Positions 36,314 to 46,254 of a stretch of 64,000 bases of DNA are shown here, in pieces. Below the pieces are notes generated by a model. That model was not told where the DNA came from. It worked only from the letters and a program-made list of their open reading frames with translations, and made no database searches. The position numbers were made by a program, and so were the translations under genes. Each line of letters opens with the position of its first letter. The first letter of the stretch is position 1. The DNA comes from Streptomyces cavernae (lineage in GTDB: Bacteria > Actinomycetota > Actinomycetes > Streptomycetales > Streptomycetaceae), in contig NZ_RPDJ01000047.1 of assembly GCF_004023625.1 (NCBI RefSeq), positions 1 to 64,000 on the forward strand, written 5' to 3'.

Positions 36314-36340
36314 TGTCACATCCTCGCCGCCTGCCCGGTC
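36314..36340 (+). promoter_or_regulatory. ECF41-type promoter for cytochrome b gene
   Basis: TGTCACA, 16 bp, GGTC, then ATATGGGTG; about 150 bp before the start. Confidence 0.8.
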
Positions 36341-36488
36341 ATATGGGTGCGAGCAGTCCATGGGCCTGCTTTCCGTGACGGGCTCTGAATTCACTGCCCA
36401 TCGCCGAAGGATCCGGTGACGAGGCTGGGAGCTGCGGGATCCGCAATGTCGAGCGTAGATCGAACGCTTTGTGAATGGTGGTCGAGGC

Positions 36489-38123
36489 ATGGGTGACGGG
36501 AGCCAGGAGAGCGAAGCACGACCAGGAACAAGGGGGGAAAGGGTTGCCGAATGGGCTGATGGACGCCTGGGTGTCTACAGCCTGGTCAGGGCAAGAGCAC
36601 GAAGGGCCTTCCCGGACCACTGGTCGTTCCTGCTGGGGGAGATATGCCTCTACAGCTTCATCGTCATCATCATTACGGGTGTGTATCTGACACTGTACTT
36701 CCATCCATCGATGAAGGAAGTGGAGTATCAGGGCAGCTACGCGCCGCTGCGCGGCCAGCTGGTGTCGGAGGCGTTCAACTCGACCATGCACCTCTCCTTC
36801 GATGTTCGTGGCGGCCTACTGATACGGCAGGCCCACCACTGGGCGGCGCTGGTCTTTGTCGCCGCCATGCTCGTTCACATGATGCGGGTATTCTTCACCG
36901 GGGCTTTCCGGAAGCCGCGCGAACTCACCTGGGTTCTCGGTTTTTTGTTGCTGATACTCGGGATGTTCGGAGGTCTGACCGGATATGACCTGCCGGACGA
37001 CCTTCTTTCGGGGACCGGACTCATGGTCGTCAACGGGACACTTCTCTCCATCCCGATCGTCGGAACCTACCTCTCGATGTTCCTCTTCGGAGGCGAGTTC
37101 CCGGGGGATGATCTGGTGGCGCGCTTCAACACCATTCACGTGCTGCTCATCCCTGCCCTCATGGTGGGACTGCTTGCCGCCCATCTGCTCCTGGTTCTCC
37201 ACCACAAGCACACGCAGTATCCAGGTCAGGGGCGGACCAACAAGAATGTTGTGGGCCTGCCGCTGAAGGTGCGTACTGTGAAGTCCGCAGGGTTCTTCTT
37301 CCTGGTCGCCGGTGTCATCTTCGCGATGGCCGCGGTCGTACAGATCAACCCTGTCTGGCTGTACGGCCCATACCGTCCCGACCAGGTTTCGGCCGGCTCG
37401 CAGCCCGACTGGTACATGGGTGTGGCGGACGGGCTGTTGCGGGTCATGCCTGGCTGGGAGATCACCTTCTGGGGCCACACACTGGCACTGGACAACCTGA
37501 TCCCGCTGGCGGTGGGCATCGGTCTCTTCCTTGCCATGGGTGCATACCCGTTCATCGAGTCCTGGGTGACCGATGACGACGGTGAGCAGCACCTCCTCGA
37601 CCGACCCCGCAACCGCCCCGTGCGCACGGCACTTGGTGTGGCCTGGCTGAGTTTCTATCTGGTGGCCCTGATCGGTGCCGCGAACGACATCATCGCCATC
37701 CGCTTCCACGTCTCGGTCAACGCAGTGACGTGGGCCGTTCGCATTGGCCTTCTCATCGTGCCGCTCATGGCGTACGTCATGACGAAGCGGTGGGCACTGG
37801 GCCTCCAGCGCCGAGACCGCGACAAAGTGCTGCACGGCCGCGAGACCGGGATCATCAAGCGTTTGCCGCATGGGGAGTTCATCGAGGTGCACGCCCCGCT
37901 CAGCCAAGGGCAACGCCACCTTCTCACACAGCACGTGCAATACAAGCCGATCGTCCCCGTGGGTAACGGGGGAGGCCCGGATGCGGGATCCCGCCTTGCC
38001 CAGCGCCTGCGTGCCAGGCTCAGCCGGAGCTTCTACGGCGAGGGCGCGCAGATCGCCAAGCCGACCGCGCAGGAGTACGAGGAGATCACAGCCGAACACG
38101 CCTCTGACCAACCGCACATGTGA
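36489..38123 (+). CDS. Cytochrome b subunit (QcrB-like), solitary
   Basis: 544 residues, with about nine helices. Heme ligand pairs are visible in AHHWAALVFVAAMLVHMMRV and in IHVLLIPALMVGLLAAHLLL; the quinol-site region PDWYMGVADGLLR and the actinobacterial C-terminal extension are present. This is the membrane core of a cytochrome bcc (menaquinol:cytochrome c) complex, but no qcrA (Rieske) or qcrC is adjacent, so it is a second copy that could replace the housekeeping subunit or work with other partners. Start ATG 36489 (GAGG upstream) is preferred to GTG 36471. The ECF41-type promoter makes it co-regulated with ndh. Confidence 0.88.
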   Translation: MGDGSQESEARPGTRGERVAEWADGRLGVYSLVRARARRAFPDHWSFLLGEICLYSFIVIIITGVYLTLYFHPSMKEVEYQGSYAPLRGQLVSEAFNSTMHLSFDVRGGLLIRQAHHWAALVFVAAMLVHMMRVFFTGAFRKPRELTWVLGFLLLILGMFGGLTGYDLPDDLLSGTGLMVVNGTLLSIPIVGTYLSMFLFGGEFPGDDLVARFNTIHVLLIPALMVGLLAAHLLLVLHHKHTQYPGQGRTNKNVVGLPLKVRTVKSAGFFFLVAGVIFAMAAVVQINPVWLYGPYRPDQVSAGSQPDWYMGVADGLLRVMPGWEITFWGHTLALDNLIPLAVGIGLFLAMGAYPFIESWVTDDDGEQHLLDRPRNRPVRTALGVAWLSFYLVALIGAANDIIAIRFHVSVNAVTWAVRIGLLIVPLMAYVMTKRWALGLQRRDRDKVLHGRETGIIKRLPHGEFIEVHAPLSQGQRHLLTQHVQYKPIVPVGNGGGPDAGSRLAQRLRARLSRSFYGEGAQIAKPTAQEYEEITAEHASDQPHM

Positions 38124-38187
38124 CGAACGCGTTGCGCGTACCGTCCTCCCGGGCAGGGATACAAGCCCCAGGCCAATTACCGTGGCA

Positions 38188-38240
38188 CCAGGGCCGGTTG
38201 GCCCGCGCACGGGCCCTGCCGTACGGCGCTCTGGAGCGCC
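38188..38240. terminator. Two consecutive hairpins after cytochrome b
   Basis: CAGGGCC / GGCCCTG around a 15-base loop (about 38189-38219), then the tight hairpin GGCGCTC-TG-GAGCGCC at 38225-38240. Confidence 0.45.
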
Positions 38241-38380
38241 GCCGACGTGTCCTCGGGCGGGAGCGGAGGAAGTGGAGGGGCGAGCCGGGCACGTCGAAGC
38301 GGACGTCCGGGCTGGACCAGCCACCGTCCCAGCCCGGCTACCGAAGGATTCCCGGAAACCACCGAGCGACGACTACCCGC

Positions 38381-39046
38381 TTACCCTGTTTCCATCGGCC
38401 CGCAGGTGGGTGGGGCGTCGGTGTCTGCGGTAAGGACTCTTTCCAGGGAGGCAAGGTCGCCGGACCGGGCTGCCGCGAGGAACGCCTGAACGAGACGCCG
38501 ATACGCGACGGAGTCCACTGGCTGCGTGTGATCGTTTGCGGCGAGACGCTGTTGGGCGCGTGTGACCTGCTGCCTCGTATTGGCGACACTCAAGCGCAGG
38601 ATCTCGGAGATCCGGCAGTAGGGGTAGCCGAAACTCTGCCGTAGGACATACGCGGCGCGTTGCCTCGGCGTCAGCGTCTCCATCAGCAGGAAAACCGCTC
38701 GCTCAACGGCGTCCTGCCGCTCGGCCGCTGCTTCCGGCGTCGCGCGGGTGTCCACCACCTCCGGGAGCCAAGGAGTGGCGCAGGACTCTCGACGTCTCCA
38801 GGCGGACTGGACGACGTTGATGGCCAGCCGGACGGTTGTCGTCCTGAGCAGCGCCCGGGGGTTCGAGACGACCGTACGATTTGCGCCCTGCCACCGAAGC
38901 CATGTCTCTTGGATGACGTCTTCTGCCTCGCTCGCGTTCCCTACGATTCCGCTGGCGATCTTGAGAAGTCCGGGCCTGGCACGGGCGAACACCGTTGCGG
39001 CGTCGTCCAGATCACCGATCGTCCGGTTGGCCGTCGTACCCGTCAT
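38381..39046 (-). CDS. ECF41-type sigma factor lacking its C-terminal domain
   Basis: 221 residues. Region 2 is IASGIVGNASEAEDVIQETW and LRWQG. The linker has WLPEV in place of WLPEP. Region 4 is LTPRQRAAYVLRQSFGYPYC and RISEILRLSVANTRQQVTR. The protein ends 20 residues after LASLERVLTADTD, exactly where the SnoaL-like domain starts in its 32287 paralogue; another frame continues briefly with ADGNRVSG, so a frameshift removed the domain. Start ATG 39046; an extension to 39133 is possible. Truncating this domain changes activity in characterised ECF41 factors, so this may be an unregulated or altered sigma factor. No TGTCACA promoter lies upstream. Confidence 0.75.
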   Translation of the reverse strand: MTGTTANRTIGDLDDAATVFARARPGLLKIASGIVGNASEAEDVIQETWLRWQGANRTVVSNPRALLRTTTVRLAINVVQSAWRRRESCATPWLPEVVDTRATPEAAAERQDAVERAVFLLMETLTPRQRAAYVLRQSFGYPYCRISEILRLSVANTRQQVTRAQQRLAANDHTQPVDSVAYRRLVQAFLAAARSGDLASLERVLTADTDAPPTCGPMETG

Positions 39047-39437
39047 CTCCCGACCTTGGCCGGCTTCGGCCAGGTGTGTGTCCACGACCGGCTCCTCTGC
39101 TCCGTGGGGCAGCGGCTTGATGGCTGCTGACAACCAACGTCGCGCCCCGGAAAGCCGATGGCGCCCCTGGAAGGCCGTAGGCGGCTCCGTGGTCGTGCCG
39201 TGGTTGATCCGTGGCCAAGGGCTCCAGAGCCGCCTTGACCAGCAGTGCCAGGACGCAGGACGAGGTCCGCTTCGTCGACGAGGAGGCGGAGCGGTCTGCC
39301 TGGATCAGGATGTGACTACGACGTCCACTGTCCTTGTACGGCCCTGTGACGGAGTCGGCTCGCCCCGGTCGACAACGCGCAGCGATCCACAGACGGATTA
39401 CCATACCGATCGAAGGATTCCGGACAGGGGAGCTGCC

Positions 39438-42206
39438 ATGGCGAGGAGCGGTTCAAGAGCCGGACTCCTCGGGAGGCAGAACGAGTGCCAGGCTCTCGAT
39501 GACCTTCTCGCAGGCGCCAGAGCTGGACGTAGTGGTGTCCTGGTCCTGCGCGGTGAGGCAGGTATCGGGAAGACCGAGCTGTTGAGACATCTCCTCGACC
39601 GTGCCACCGGATGCCGCACCGTCAGGGCTGCCGGCGTCCAGTCCGAGATGGAGCTCTCCTACGCCGGTCTGCACCAGCTCTGCGCTCCTCTGCTCGACGG
39701 CCTCGACCGTCTGCCCGAGCCTCAACGTGACGCGCTCGGCACGGCGTTCGGTCTGCGTGCAGGCGGTGCGCCCGACCGGTTCCTCGTGGGTCTGGCCACT
39801 CTGAGCCTCCTCGCGGACGCCGGAGGGAACGAGCCGCTGGTCTGCCTCATCGACGACGCCCAGTGGCTGGATGACGCGTCGGCACTGACCTTGGCGTTCG
39901 TCGCCCGCCGACTGCTCGCGGAATCAATCGTGATCGTCTTCGCCGTCCGCGAGCCCAGCGCGGGCGAGGCTCTCAGCAGTCTTCCCGAGCTGGCCGTCAC
40001 AGGGCTGACCGACCGCGACTCCCGCGCACTCCTCGACTCGGTCGTCACCGGACCGCTCGACCAGCGGGTGCGCGACCGCATCGTCGCCGAGTCGCGCGGT
40101 AACCCGTTGGCCCTGATCGAGCTGCCTCGCGGGTTGACCGCGGCGGAGCTGGCCGGCGGTTTCGGGCCTCCGGATGCACGGCCGTTGTCGAGTCAGCTCG
40201 AGCAGGGGTTCCTCAGCCGTGTGCTGTCGCTCCCGGTCGATACGCAACGCCTGCTGTTCACCGCAGCCGCCGAGCCGGTCGGCGACGTGACGTTGTTGAG
40301 GCGTGCGGCCGAGCGGCTGGGGATCGACGTCGACGTCGCCGCGTCGCACGTCGGCGCAGCGGAGCTGATCACATTCGGCACCCGGGTGCGTTTCCGGCAC
40401 CCGTTGGTGCGCTCGGCGGCTTATCGCGCCGCGGGTCCGGAAGACCTGCGAGAGGTACACAAGGCGCTGGCCGAGGCGACCGATGCCCAGCTCGATCCCG
40501 ACCGTCGGGCCTGGCACTTGGCGGCCTCGGCCTCGGGACCCGATGAGACGGTGGCTGCCGAGCTGGAACGCTCCGCGGGCCGGGCGCAGGCGCGCGGCGG
40601 CATCGCGGCTGCGGCCGCGTTCCTCCAACGTGCGACCGCGCTGACGCAGGATCCTGCCAGACGTGCGCAGCGCGCCGTGGATGCCGCACAGGCGAAGCTC
40701 CACGCCGGGGCGTTCGAGCCGGCGGCCACTCTCCTCGCCACGGCGCAGGCAGGCCCCCTCGACGAGCTCGGGCGCGCGCGGATCGATGTGCTGCACGCCC
40801 AGATCGCGTTCGCCCAGAACCGCGGCGGTGAGGCGCCCCCGCTGCTGCTCGCCGCCGCTCGCCGGTTCGGGCCGCGGGACGTCCCGCTCGCCCGTGAGAC
40901 CTACTTGGATGCCATCGCGGCGGCGCTGTTCGCCGGCCGCCTGGCGCGCGGACCAGGCCTGCGCGAGGTGGGTGAGGCCGCCCGCGGCGCGCCGTCGCCG
41001 CATCTGCCGCGGTTGGCCGACCTGCTGCTGGATGCCCTTGCCGTGCGTCTCACCGACGGTTACTCGGCTTCGGTGCCGATGATGAAGCGAGCCCTCGAAG
41101 CGCTCTGTGACGAGGAGCTCCCCGTCCAGGAGGCGCGGCGCTGGCTCTGGCTCGCATCGGTCCTTGCTGCGGATCTGTGGGACGACGAGCGCTGGCACAA
41201 GGTCGCAACCCGTCATGTGGCGATCACGCGCGAGGCCGGCGCGCTCAGCGCGCTCCCCGATGCGCTGGACTCCCGCGCACATATGCACCTCATCGCGGGG
41301 GAACTGGCGGCGGCCGAGTCGCTGGTCGAGGAGGTGGGAACAGTGTGTGCGGCAATCGGGAGCCACCCGGCGCGCGTCGGACCGCTCGGGCTGGCTGTCT
41401 GGCGTGGTCGCGAGCGCGAGGCCCGCACGCTGATCGATGCGATCATGAGCGAGGCCGTGCCGAGTGGCCAGGGAAACGCCGTTACCGTCACACACTGGTA
41501 CCAGGCGGTGCTCTGCAACAGTCTCGGCCAATACGCGGACGCGCTGGCTGCGGCCCGAGAGGCAGCCGTCCCCCAGCAGGAGTTCGGCGCGCCGCGATGG
41601 GGCTTGGTCGAACTGATCGAGGCAGCCGCATGCGGCGGCTCACCCGAGCTGGCCACCGACGCCCTCGAGCAGCTCTCGGAGACGACGCGAGCCAGTGGCA
41701 CCAACTGGGCACTGGGGGTGGAAGCACGCTCGCGGGCGCTCCTGAGTGAGGGCGACGCCGCGGAGCCGCTCTACCGCGAGGCGATCGAGCGGCTCGCCCG
41801 GATCCGGGTCCACGTGGAGCTGGCCCGCGCACAGCTCTTGTACGGCGAGTGGCTGCGCCGCGAGAACCGCCGCGTCGACGCCCGTGCCCAACTGACCGTC
41901 GCACACGAGACGTTCAGCAAGATCGGGGCCGAGGCGTTCGCCGAACGCGCGCGAAGGGAGCTGCAGGCCACGGGAGCGAAGGTGCGCAGCCATACCGTCG
42001 CGACGCCCACGGCCCTCACCTCCCAGGAAGCGCAGATCGCTCGTCTCGCCGGCGAAGGGCTCACGAACCCGGAGATCGGCGCGCAGTTGTTCCTCAGCCC
42101 TCACACGGTCGAATGGCACCTCCGCAAGGTGTTCGCGAAGCTCGGCATCTCCTCTCGCAAGGAGATCCGCACCATGCAGCTCGAAGGCGAGGCGACGTCG
42201 GCCTGA
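39438..42206 (+). CDS. LuxR-family STAND ATPase regulator 1
   Basis: 922 residues. N-terminal ATPase with Walker A GEAGIGKT (39-46) and Walker B VCLIDDAQWLD, a long TPR-like helical middle, and a C-terminal LuxR HTH (LTSQEAQIARLAGEGLTNPE then IGAQLFLSPHTVEWHLRKVF). ATG 39438 has GGGGAG upstream; the longer open frame upstream is chance coding. These large ATP-binding regulators activate transcription on ligand binding. It is convergent with a close paralogue; both share SEMEL, GLHQLCAP and most of the HTH. Targets unknown. Confidence 0.88.
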   Translation: MARSGSRAGLLGRQNECQALDDLLAGARAGRSGVLVLRGEAGIGKTELLRHLLDRATGCRTVRAAGVQSEMELSYAGLHQLCAPLLDGLDRLPEPQRDALGTAFGLRAGGAPDRFLVGLATLSLLADAGGNEPLVCLIDDAQWLDDASALTLAFVARRLLAESIVIVFAVREPSAGEALSSLPELAVTGLTDRDSRALLDSVVTGPLDQRVRDRIVAESRGNPLALIELPRGLTAAELAGGFGPPDARPLSSQLEQGFLSRVLSLPVDTQRLLFTAAAEPVGDVTLLRRAAERLGIDVDVAASHVGAAELITFGTRVRFRHPLVRSAAYRAAGPEDLREVHKALAEATDAQLDPDRRAWHLAASASGPDETVAAELERSAGRAQARGGIAAAAAFLQRATALTQDPARRAQRAVDAAQAKLHAGAFEPAATLLATAQAGPLDELGRARIDVLHAQIAFAQNRGGEAPPLLLAAARRFGPRDVPLARETYLDAIAAALFAGRLARGPGLREVGEAARGAPSPHLPRLADLLLDALAVRLTDGYSASVPMMKRALEALCDEELPVQEARRWLWLASVLAADLWDDERWHKVATRHVAITREAGALSALPDALDSRAHMHLIAGELAAAESLVEEVGTVCAAIGSHPARVGPLGLAVWRGREREARTLIDAIMSEAVPSGQGNAVTVTHWYQAVLCNSLGQYADALAAAREAAVPQQEFGAPRWGLVELIEAAACGGSPELATDALEQLSETTRASGTNWALGVEARSRALLSEGDAAEPLYREAIERLARIRVHVELARAQLLYGEWLRRENRRVDARAQLTVAHETFSKIGAEAFAERARRELQATGAKVRSHTVATPTALTSQEAQIARLAGEGLTNPEIGAQLFLSPHTVEWHLRKVFAKLGISSRKEIRTMQLEGEATSA

Positions 42207-42223
42207 TCCGCAACCGCGTCGTG

Positions 42224-42279
42224 GGCACCGTCAGGTGCCGACTACGACAAACGCGTCCAGCATGACCAGGCCCTGGTCA
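42224..42279. terminator. Two hairpins between the convergent LuxR genes
   Basis: GGCACC-GTCA-GGTGCC (42224-42239) and TGACCAGG-C-CCTGGTCA (42263-42279). Likely bidirectional termination. Confidence 0.6.
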
Positions 42280-42331
42280 CCTTCGCCTGCCCATGACCTC
42301 GGCTGCCCGGACGCTGCCGACACGACGTCGT

Positions 42332-45103
42332 CTAGGCCGGGGGAGTGGTGGCTGATCGGTCGGTGAGTGTGGTGCGCAGTTGCCTGCGGGAGGTGATGCC
42401 GAGTTTGGCGAACACTTTCCGCAGGTGCCATTCAACGGTGTGAGGGCTGATGAACAACTGCGCGCCGATCTCGGGGTTGGTCAGTCCGTCACGGGCAAGG
42501 CGCGCGATCTGTGCCTCCTGAGAAGTGAGCGTCGTTGGTGCGGCGATCGTGCGCTTGGCCACCGTCTCCCCGGTGGCCTGCAACTCGCGGGCGGCACGTT
42601 CGGTGAACGCACGTGCACCGAACCCGGAAAACATCCCGTGCGCGGACCTCAACTGCGCACGAGCGTCGCCGCGACGATTCTCCCGACGCAGCCATTCCCC
42701 GTACACCAAGTGGGCCCGGGCCAGTTCGACACGCATCCGGGTACGGCCGAGCCGCTCGATCGCCTCCCGGTAAAGCCGCTCAGCAGAACAACCCTCGCTG
42801 ACCAGCGCACGGGAGCGCGCCTGGGCACCCAACGCCCACTCCGTACCGGCCGCATCCGTCATCTCGGCCAACCGCCCCAGCGCGGCGACAGCCGCACTAC
42901 GCTCACCACTGCGCACCCCTGCCTCCACCAACTCGGTCAGTCCCCAGTTGGCCACGGCCACGTCCTGCGTGTGCGCGCTTGCCCGGCTTGCCGCTGCGAA
43001 CGCTTGTTCGTACTTGCCCAGGCCGTTGTAAAGCACCGCTCTGGCCCACTGCGCAACGGTCACGCCGACACCTTCTCCACGGGCCACGGCGTCTTTCATT
43101 TTGGCCTGGATCAGCGCATCGGCTATGAGTTCATCTCCTTGCCAGGCGGCCAGACCGAGCGCACCGTACGAGACGAAGCCGCCGCCGGCCACCTCGTTCA
43201 CCGCCGCGATCTCCGCGACGAGCAGCGCGGCCGCGTCCAGTTCGCCGACGAACACGTGGACCAGGACCGCGGAGCTGAGCGCCAGGGGCAGCTCGCCCAG
43301 GGCGCCGATGGCGCGGGCGGTCTTCACATGGCGCGTGGCGAGCTCCGACCAGCTCTGGTCGTCCCACATGTCGCCCGCGACAGCGATCGCGAGCCGGCAC
43401 CACCGCATCACTTCCCCCGCGTCGGTGTCCCAGTCGAGTGAACGCAGAGCGCTCTGAGAGGCGGCGGCTGCGGCACTGTATCCCTCAGTGAACCTGAGGA
43501 CCAAAGAGTCAAGGAGCAGGTCCGCATTGCGCGGCGCCCGGGCCACTGGCGGAATCTCGCGTATGGCTGCTGCCACCGCGCGGACGTCGGAGCCACCTCC
43601 AAGGCTCCCGGCGTACATGGCAGCCAGGATCGCGTCCAGGAAGGTCTCGCGAGCGAGGCCGGCGTCGAGCGGTACGAGGCGGCGTGCGGCGGCCAACAAA
43701 AGAGGACAAGCCTCAGTGCCGCGGCTCGACGCGAAGGCGATCTGCGCCCGAAGGAGACCTACGCGGGCCTGCTGAAGCTCATCCAACGGCCCGACTTCGG
43801 CGACTGCCAGTAGCTCCCGCGCGCCATCGGGCGCGCCGGCTCGAAGCTTTGCCTGCGCAGCGGCAACTGCGCGCGCCGCCCTACGCCGCGGATCCGGGGT
43901 CAGCACGGTGGCGCGTACCAGGAAGGCTGCCGCGGCAGCGGCGCCTCCACGCGACTGTGCCCGCCCGGCCGATGACTCGAGCTCGGCGGCGATCGCCTGA
44001 TCGGGTCCCACGGCCGCTAGGGCGCGATGCCACGCGCGGCGGTCGGGATCAAGAGTGGGATCGGTCACCTCCGCCAGGACGCGATGGGTTTCGCGCCTTT
44101 CGGCGAGGTCGGCCGACCGGTAGACCGCAGAGCGCAACAGGGGGTGTCGGAATCGCACCAGGGCGCCGATGTCGAGCATCCCGGCAGCTTGCGCCGCGGC
44201 CGCCGCGCCGGGGTCGATACCGAGTCGCTCTACCGCGCGCCAGAGCAAGATCACGTCGCCGACCGGTTCGGCGGCGGCAGCCAACAGCAGTCGTTGCGTC
44301 GCCGACGGAAGGGATTGGACCTGCCGGAGGTAGCTCTGCTCGATGTGGCCGACCGTCGTTCCGGGGTTGGGCAACCCGAACCCGCCGGCCAGTTCTGTCG
44401 CTGTCAGACCGCGGGGAAATTCCAGCAGCGCCAGGGGGTTGCCGCGCGCCTCGGCGACGATCCGGTCGCGGACCCGCTCGTCCACTGGTCCTCTTATCGC
44501 CGAATCCAACAGCGCGCGGGCATCGGCATGTTGCAGGCCTTCGACCGTGAGGTCCGGTAGACCGGCGAATTCGTGGTGTTCCTGTAGCTCACGGAAGGCG
44601 AACACCAACGCGAGCGGTTCGGCGAGCATCCGTCGCGCGACGAAGGCCAGGGTCTGTGCGGAGACTCGATCAAGCCATTGCGCGTCATCCACGAGGCAGA
44701 ACAGCGGCTGCTCTGTCGCCACATCGGACAGCAGGCTGAGCACTGCCAGACCGACCAGGAATCGGTCCGGCGGTGGCCCGGTGCTCAGTCCGAACGCCGT
44801 GGCCAGAGCCTCGGCCTGCGGACCCGGAAGGCGATCGATGCGCCCGAGGAACGGAGCGCACAACTGGTGCAGGCCCGCGAACGGGAGCTCCATCTCGGAC
44901 TCGACACCTGCTCCGCGGGCGATTCGGTACCCGGAAGCACGTTGTGCCAGGTATTCCAAGAGAGCGGATTTGCCGATTCCGGCCTCGCCGCGCAAAACCA
45001 GGACAGCGCTGTGTCCTGCCTCCACACCGGATGCGAGCTGATCGAGCGCGTCGCATTCGCTGCGCCGGCCGTGCAGCTGTCTCCGAAGGTTTTCGTTCGC
45101 CAT
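42332..45103 (-). CDS. LuxR-family STAND ATPase regulator 2
   Basis: 923 residues, same architecture as its convergent neighbour: Walker A GEAGIGKS, Walker B FCLVDDAQWLD, TPR-like middle, LuxR HTH LTSQEAQIARLARDGLTNPE then IGAQLFISPHTVEWHLRKVF near the C-terminus. The start is ATG 45103 (MANENLRRQL); no strong ribosome site is seen. The HTH differs from paralogue 1 at only a few positions, so the two may bind similar DNA while sensing different signals. An old inverted duplication is likely. Upstream of it lie IS remnants. Confidence 0.85.
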   Translation of the reverse strand: MANENLRRQLHGRRSECDALDQLASGVEAGHSAVLVLRGEAGIGKSALLEYLAQRASGYRIARGAGVESEMELPFAGLHQLCAPFLGRIDRLPGPQAEALATAFGLSTGPPPDRFLVGLAVLSLLSDVATEQPLFCLVDDAQWLDRVSAQTLAFVARRMLAEPLALVFAFRELQEHHEFAGLPDLTVEGLQHADARALLDSAIRGPVDERVRDRIVAEARGNPLALLEFPRGLTATELAGGFGLPNPGTTVGHIEQSYLRQVQSLPSATQRLLLAAAAEPVGDVILLWRAVERLGIDPGAAAAAQAAGMLDIGALVRFRHPLLRSAVYRSADLAERRETHRVLAEVTDPTLDPDRRAWHRALAAVGPDQAIAAELESSAGRAQSRGGAAAAAAFLVRATVLTPDPRRRAARAVAAAQAKLRAGAPDGARELLAVAEVGPLDELQQARVGLLRAQIAFASSRGTEACPLLLAAARRLVPLDAGLARETFLDAILAAMYAGSLGGGSDVRAVAAAIREIPPVARAPRNADLLLDSLVLRFTEGYSAAAAASQSALRSLDWDTDAGEVMRWCRLAIAVAGDMWDDQSWSELATRHVKTARAIGALGELPLALSSAVLVHVFVGELDAAALLVAEIAAVNEVAGGGFVSYGALGLAAWQGDELIADALIQAKMKDAVARGEGVGVTVAQWARAVLYNGLGKYEQAFAAASRASAHTQDVAVANWGLTELVEAGVRSGERSAAVAALGRLAEMTDAAGTEWALGAQARSRALVSEGCSAERLYREAIERLGRTRMRVELARAHLVYGEWLRRENRRGDARAQLRSAHGMFSGFGARAFTERAARELQATGETVAKRTIAAPTTLTSQEAQIARLARDGLTNPEIGAQLFISPHTVEWHLRKVFAKLGITSRRQLRTTLTDRSATTPPA

Positions 45104-45205
45104 CGCCACCGCCTGGGGCGAGGGTAGCAAGGACCAATTCGGCCCAGCAGGTAAGTCGGCCCAGCGCCGCTGGCCCGAGCTGCTCCTGTCCGAGGGCCGA
45201 TACCG

Positions 45206-45345
45206 GTGGGCGTTGCTCACCACGCTGCTGCCGCCCTGGCCCGAGAGGCTCCTGGCCCGCGGCCGGTGCCGGACCGGCTGCGCCTGCATGGCATCCTGTG
45301 TGTGCTGCACAGCGACATCGCCCCCGAGGGGCCGCTGCAGATCGG
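45206..45345 (+). mobile_element. IS5-type transposase N-terminal fragment, plus strand
   Basis: LLPPWPE, then in another frame GPRPVPDRLRLHGILCVLHSD: the DUF4096 start of an IS5-group transposase, frameshifted and cut off. Confidence 0.5.
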
Positions 45346-45489
45346 GGGATACGCCGATGAGGAGGCCATCGACACCGACCCGGTCGCCGGTGCCGTGTGG
45401 TGGGCCGTGATGGTGTCGCCTTCGGGGCGGGGTATTACCTCCGCGGGCATCGACTGCCGTGTACAGCGGCGCCGACAGGTCCGCCGGCG

Positions 45490-45687
45490 TCGCCTCGGCG
45501 AGCCGGTCCCGAACTCCAGGGAGAGTGGTAGGAGTTGCCAGGCTATGTCATGGGGCAGGACGTACAGGATGCCCTGCAGACCGGGCCGATCATCCACTGG
45601 CCCCGGCGACCGGTTCGGCCAGGGCGGCAGCAGGGGTTCGATCAGCGCCCACGAGGCATCGTCCACGATCCACGGCCGAGTCGTCAC
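45490..45687 (-). mobile_element. IS5-type transposase N-terminal fragment, minus strand
   Basis: MTTRPWIVDDASWALIEPLL then PPWPNRSPGP and GLQGILYVLPHDIAWQLLPL, the N-terminal 60 residues of an IS5-group transposase; the remainder is lost. It faces the plus-strand fragment of the same type. Confidence 0.7.
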
Positions 45688-45730
45688 ACATTTGCGATGG
45701 CTTCGCGAGGCACGGCTCTCGCAAAGCAGA

Positions 45731-46123
45731 TCAGAGACACATGGTCAGACTGACCTGACCGATGGCATTCCGCAGTATCCGCTGGACTTCGATCCGATCA
45801 GCCACGGCCTGGACGTCGCCCCGGACCACCCGATCCGGGTCACCGCTGGCACGCTGGATGGCGGTGCGCACTGCGTGATCGGTGTCGACGGCCTCATCTA
45901 CAACGTAGTAAAGCCATACGGGTTGGTGGCCGGCAGTATGGAACTGCAGGCCCACCAGCCACTTGTCACGATCCATGAGGCGTGAGCGAGAGGGAGTTCG
46001 CTCAGGGGACGCGGGATGACGTTCGTCGCCTTCCGAGAGGCCAGACTTCGGAACCCTCCCGGCCGGAGGAAAGCTGAACGTGGATGCGCCCTGCGCTTCG
46101 TCCCTGTCCGTCTTGAGCAACAT
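45731..46123 (-). CDS. Hypothetical protein, 3' end probably cut by the IS remnant
   Basis: 130 residues from ATG 46123 (GGAGG upstream). The N-terminal 50 residues are polar; the rest (DKWLVGLQFHTAGHQPVWLY then YVVDEAVDTDHAVRTAIQRA) is a compact alpha/beta-looking domain that I do not recognise. The frame ends ten bases short of the IS remnant region, with an unnatural tail (VSLTMCL), so the original C-terminus may have been longer. An ECF41-type promoter 132 bp upstream points at it, so it belongs to the putative regulon. Confidence 0.6.
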   Translation of the reverse strand: MLLKTDRDEAQGASTFSFPPAGRVPKSGLSEGDERHPASPERTPSRSRLMDRDKWLVGLQFHTAGHQPVWLYYVVDEAVDTDHAVRTAIQRASGDPDRVVRGDVQAVADRIEVQRILRNAIGQVSLTMCL

Positions 46124-46254
46124 GCTGATTTGCCTCCGTTCCGAGTCGGGTGAACAGGGGTGACGCGGCGTATCGTCCGGGTTGGCAGCGGCGGCGTCAT
46201 CCGGCCCACCTGTGAGCAGCAAACGGGTGGTTCGATTTGCCCTTCTACATCCTT

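Noticed and set aside
39924..41531. Long open frame opposite the first LuxR-ATPase gene
   Set aside because: High-GC shadow frame, rich in Arg/Gly/Gln, with no domain; the plus strand carries a clear family protein.
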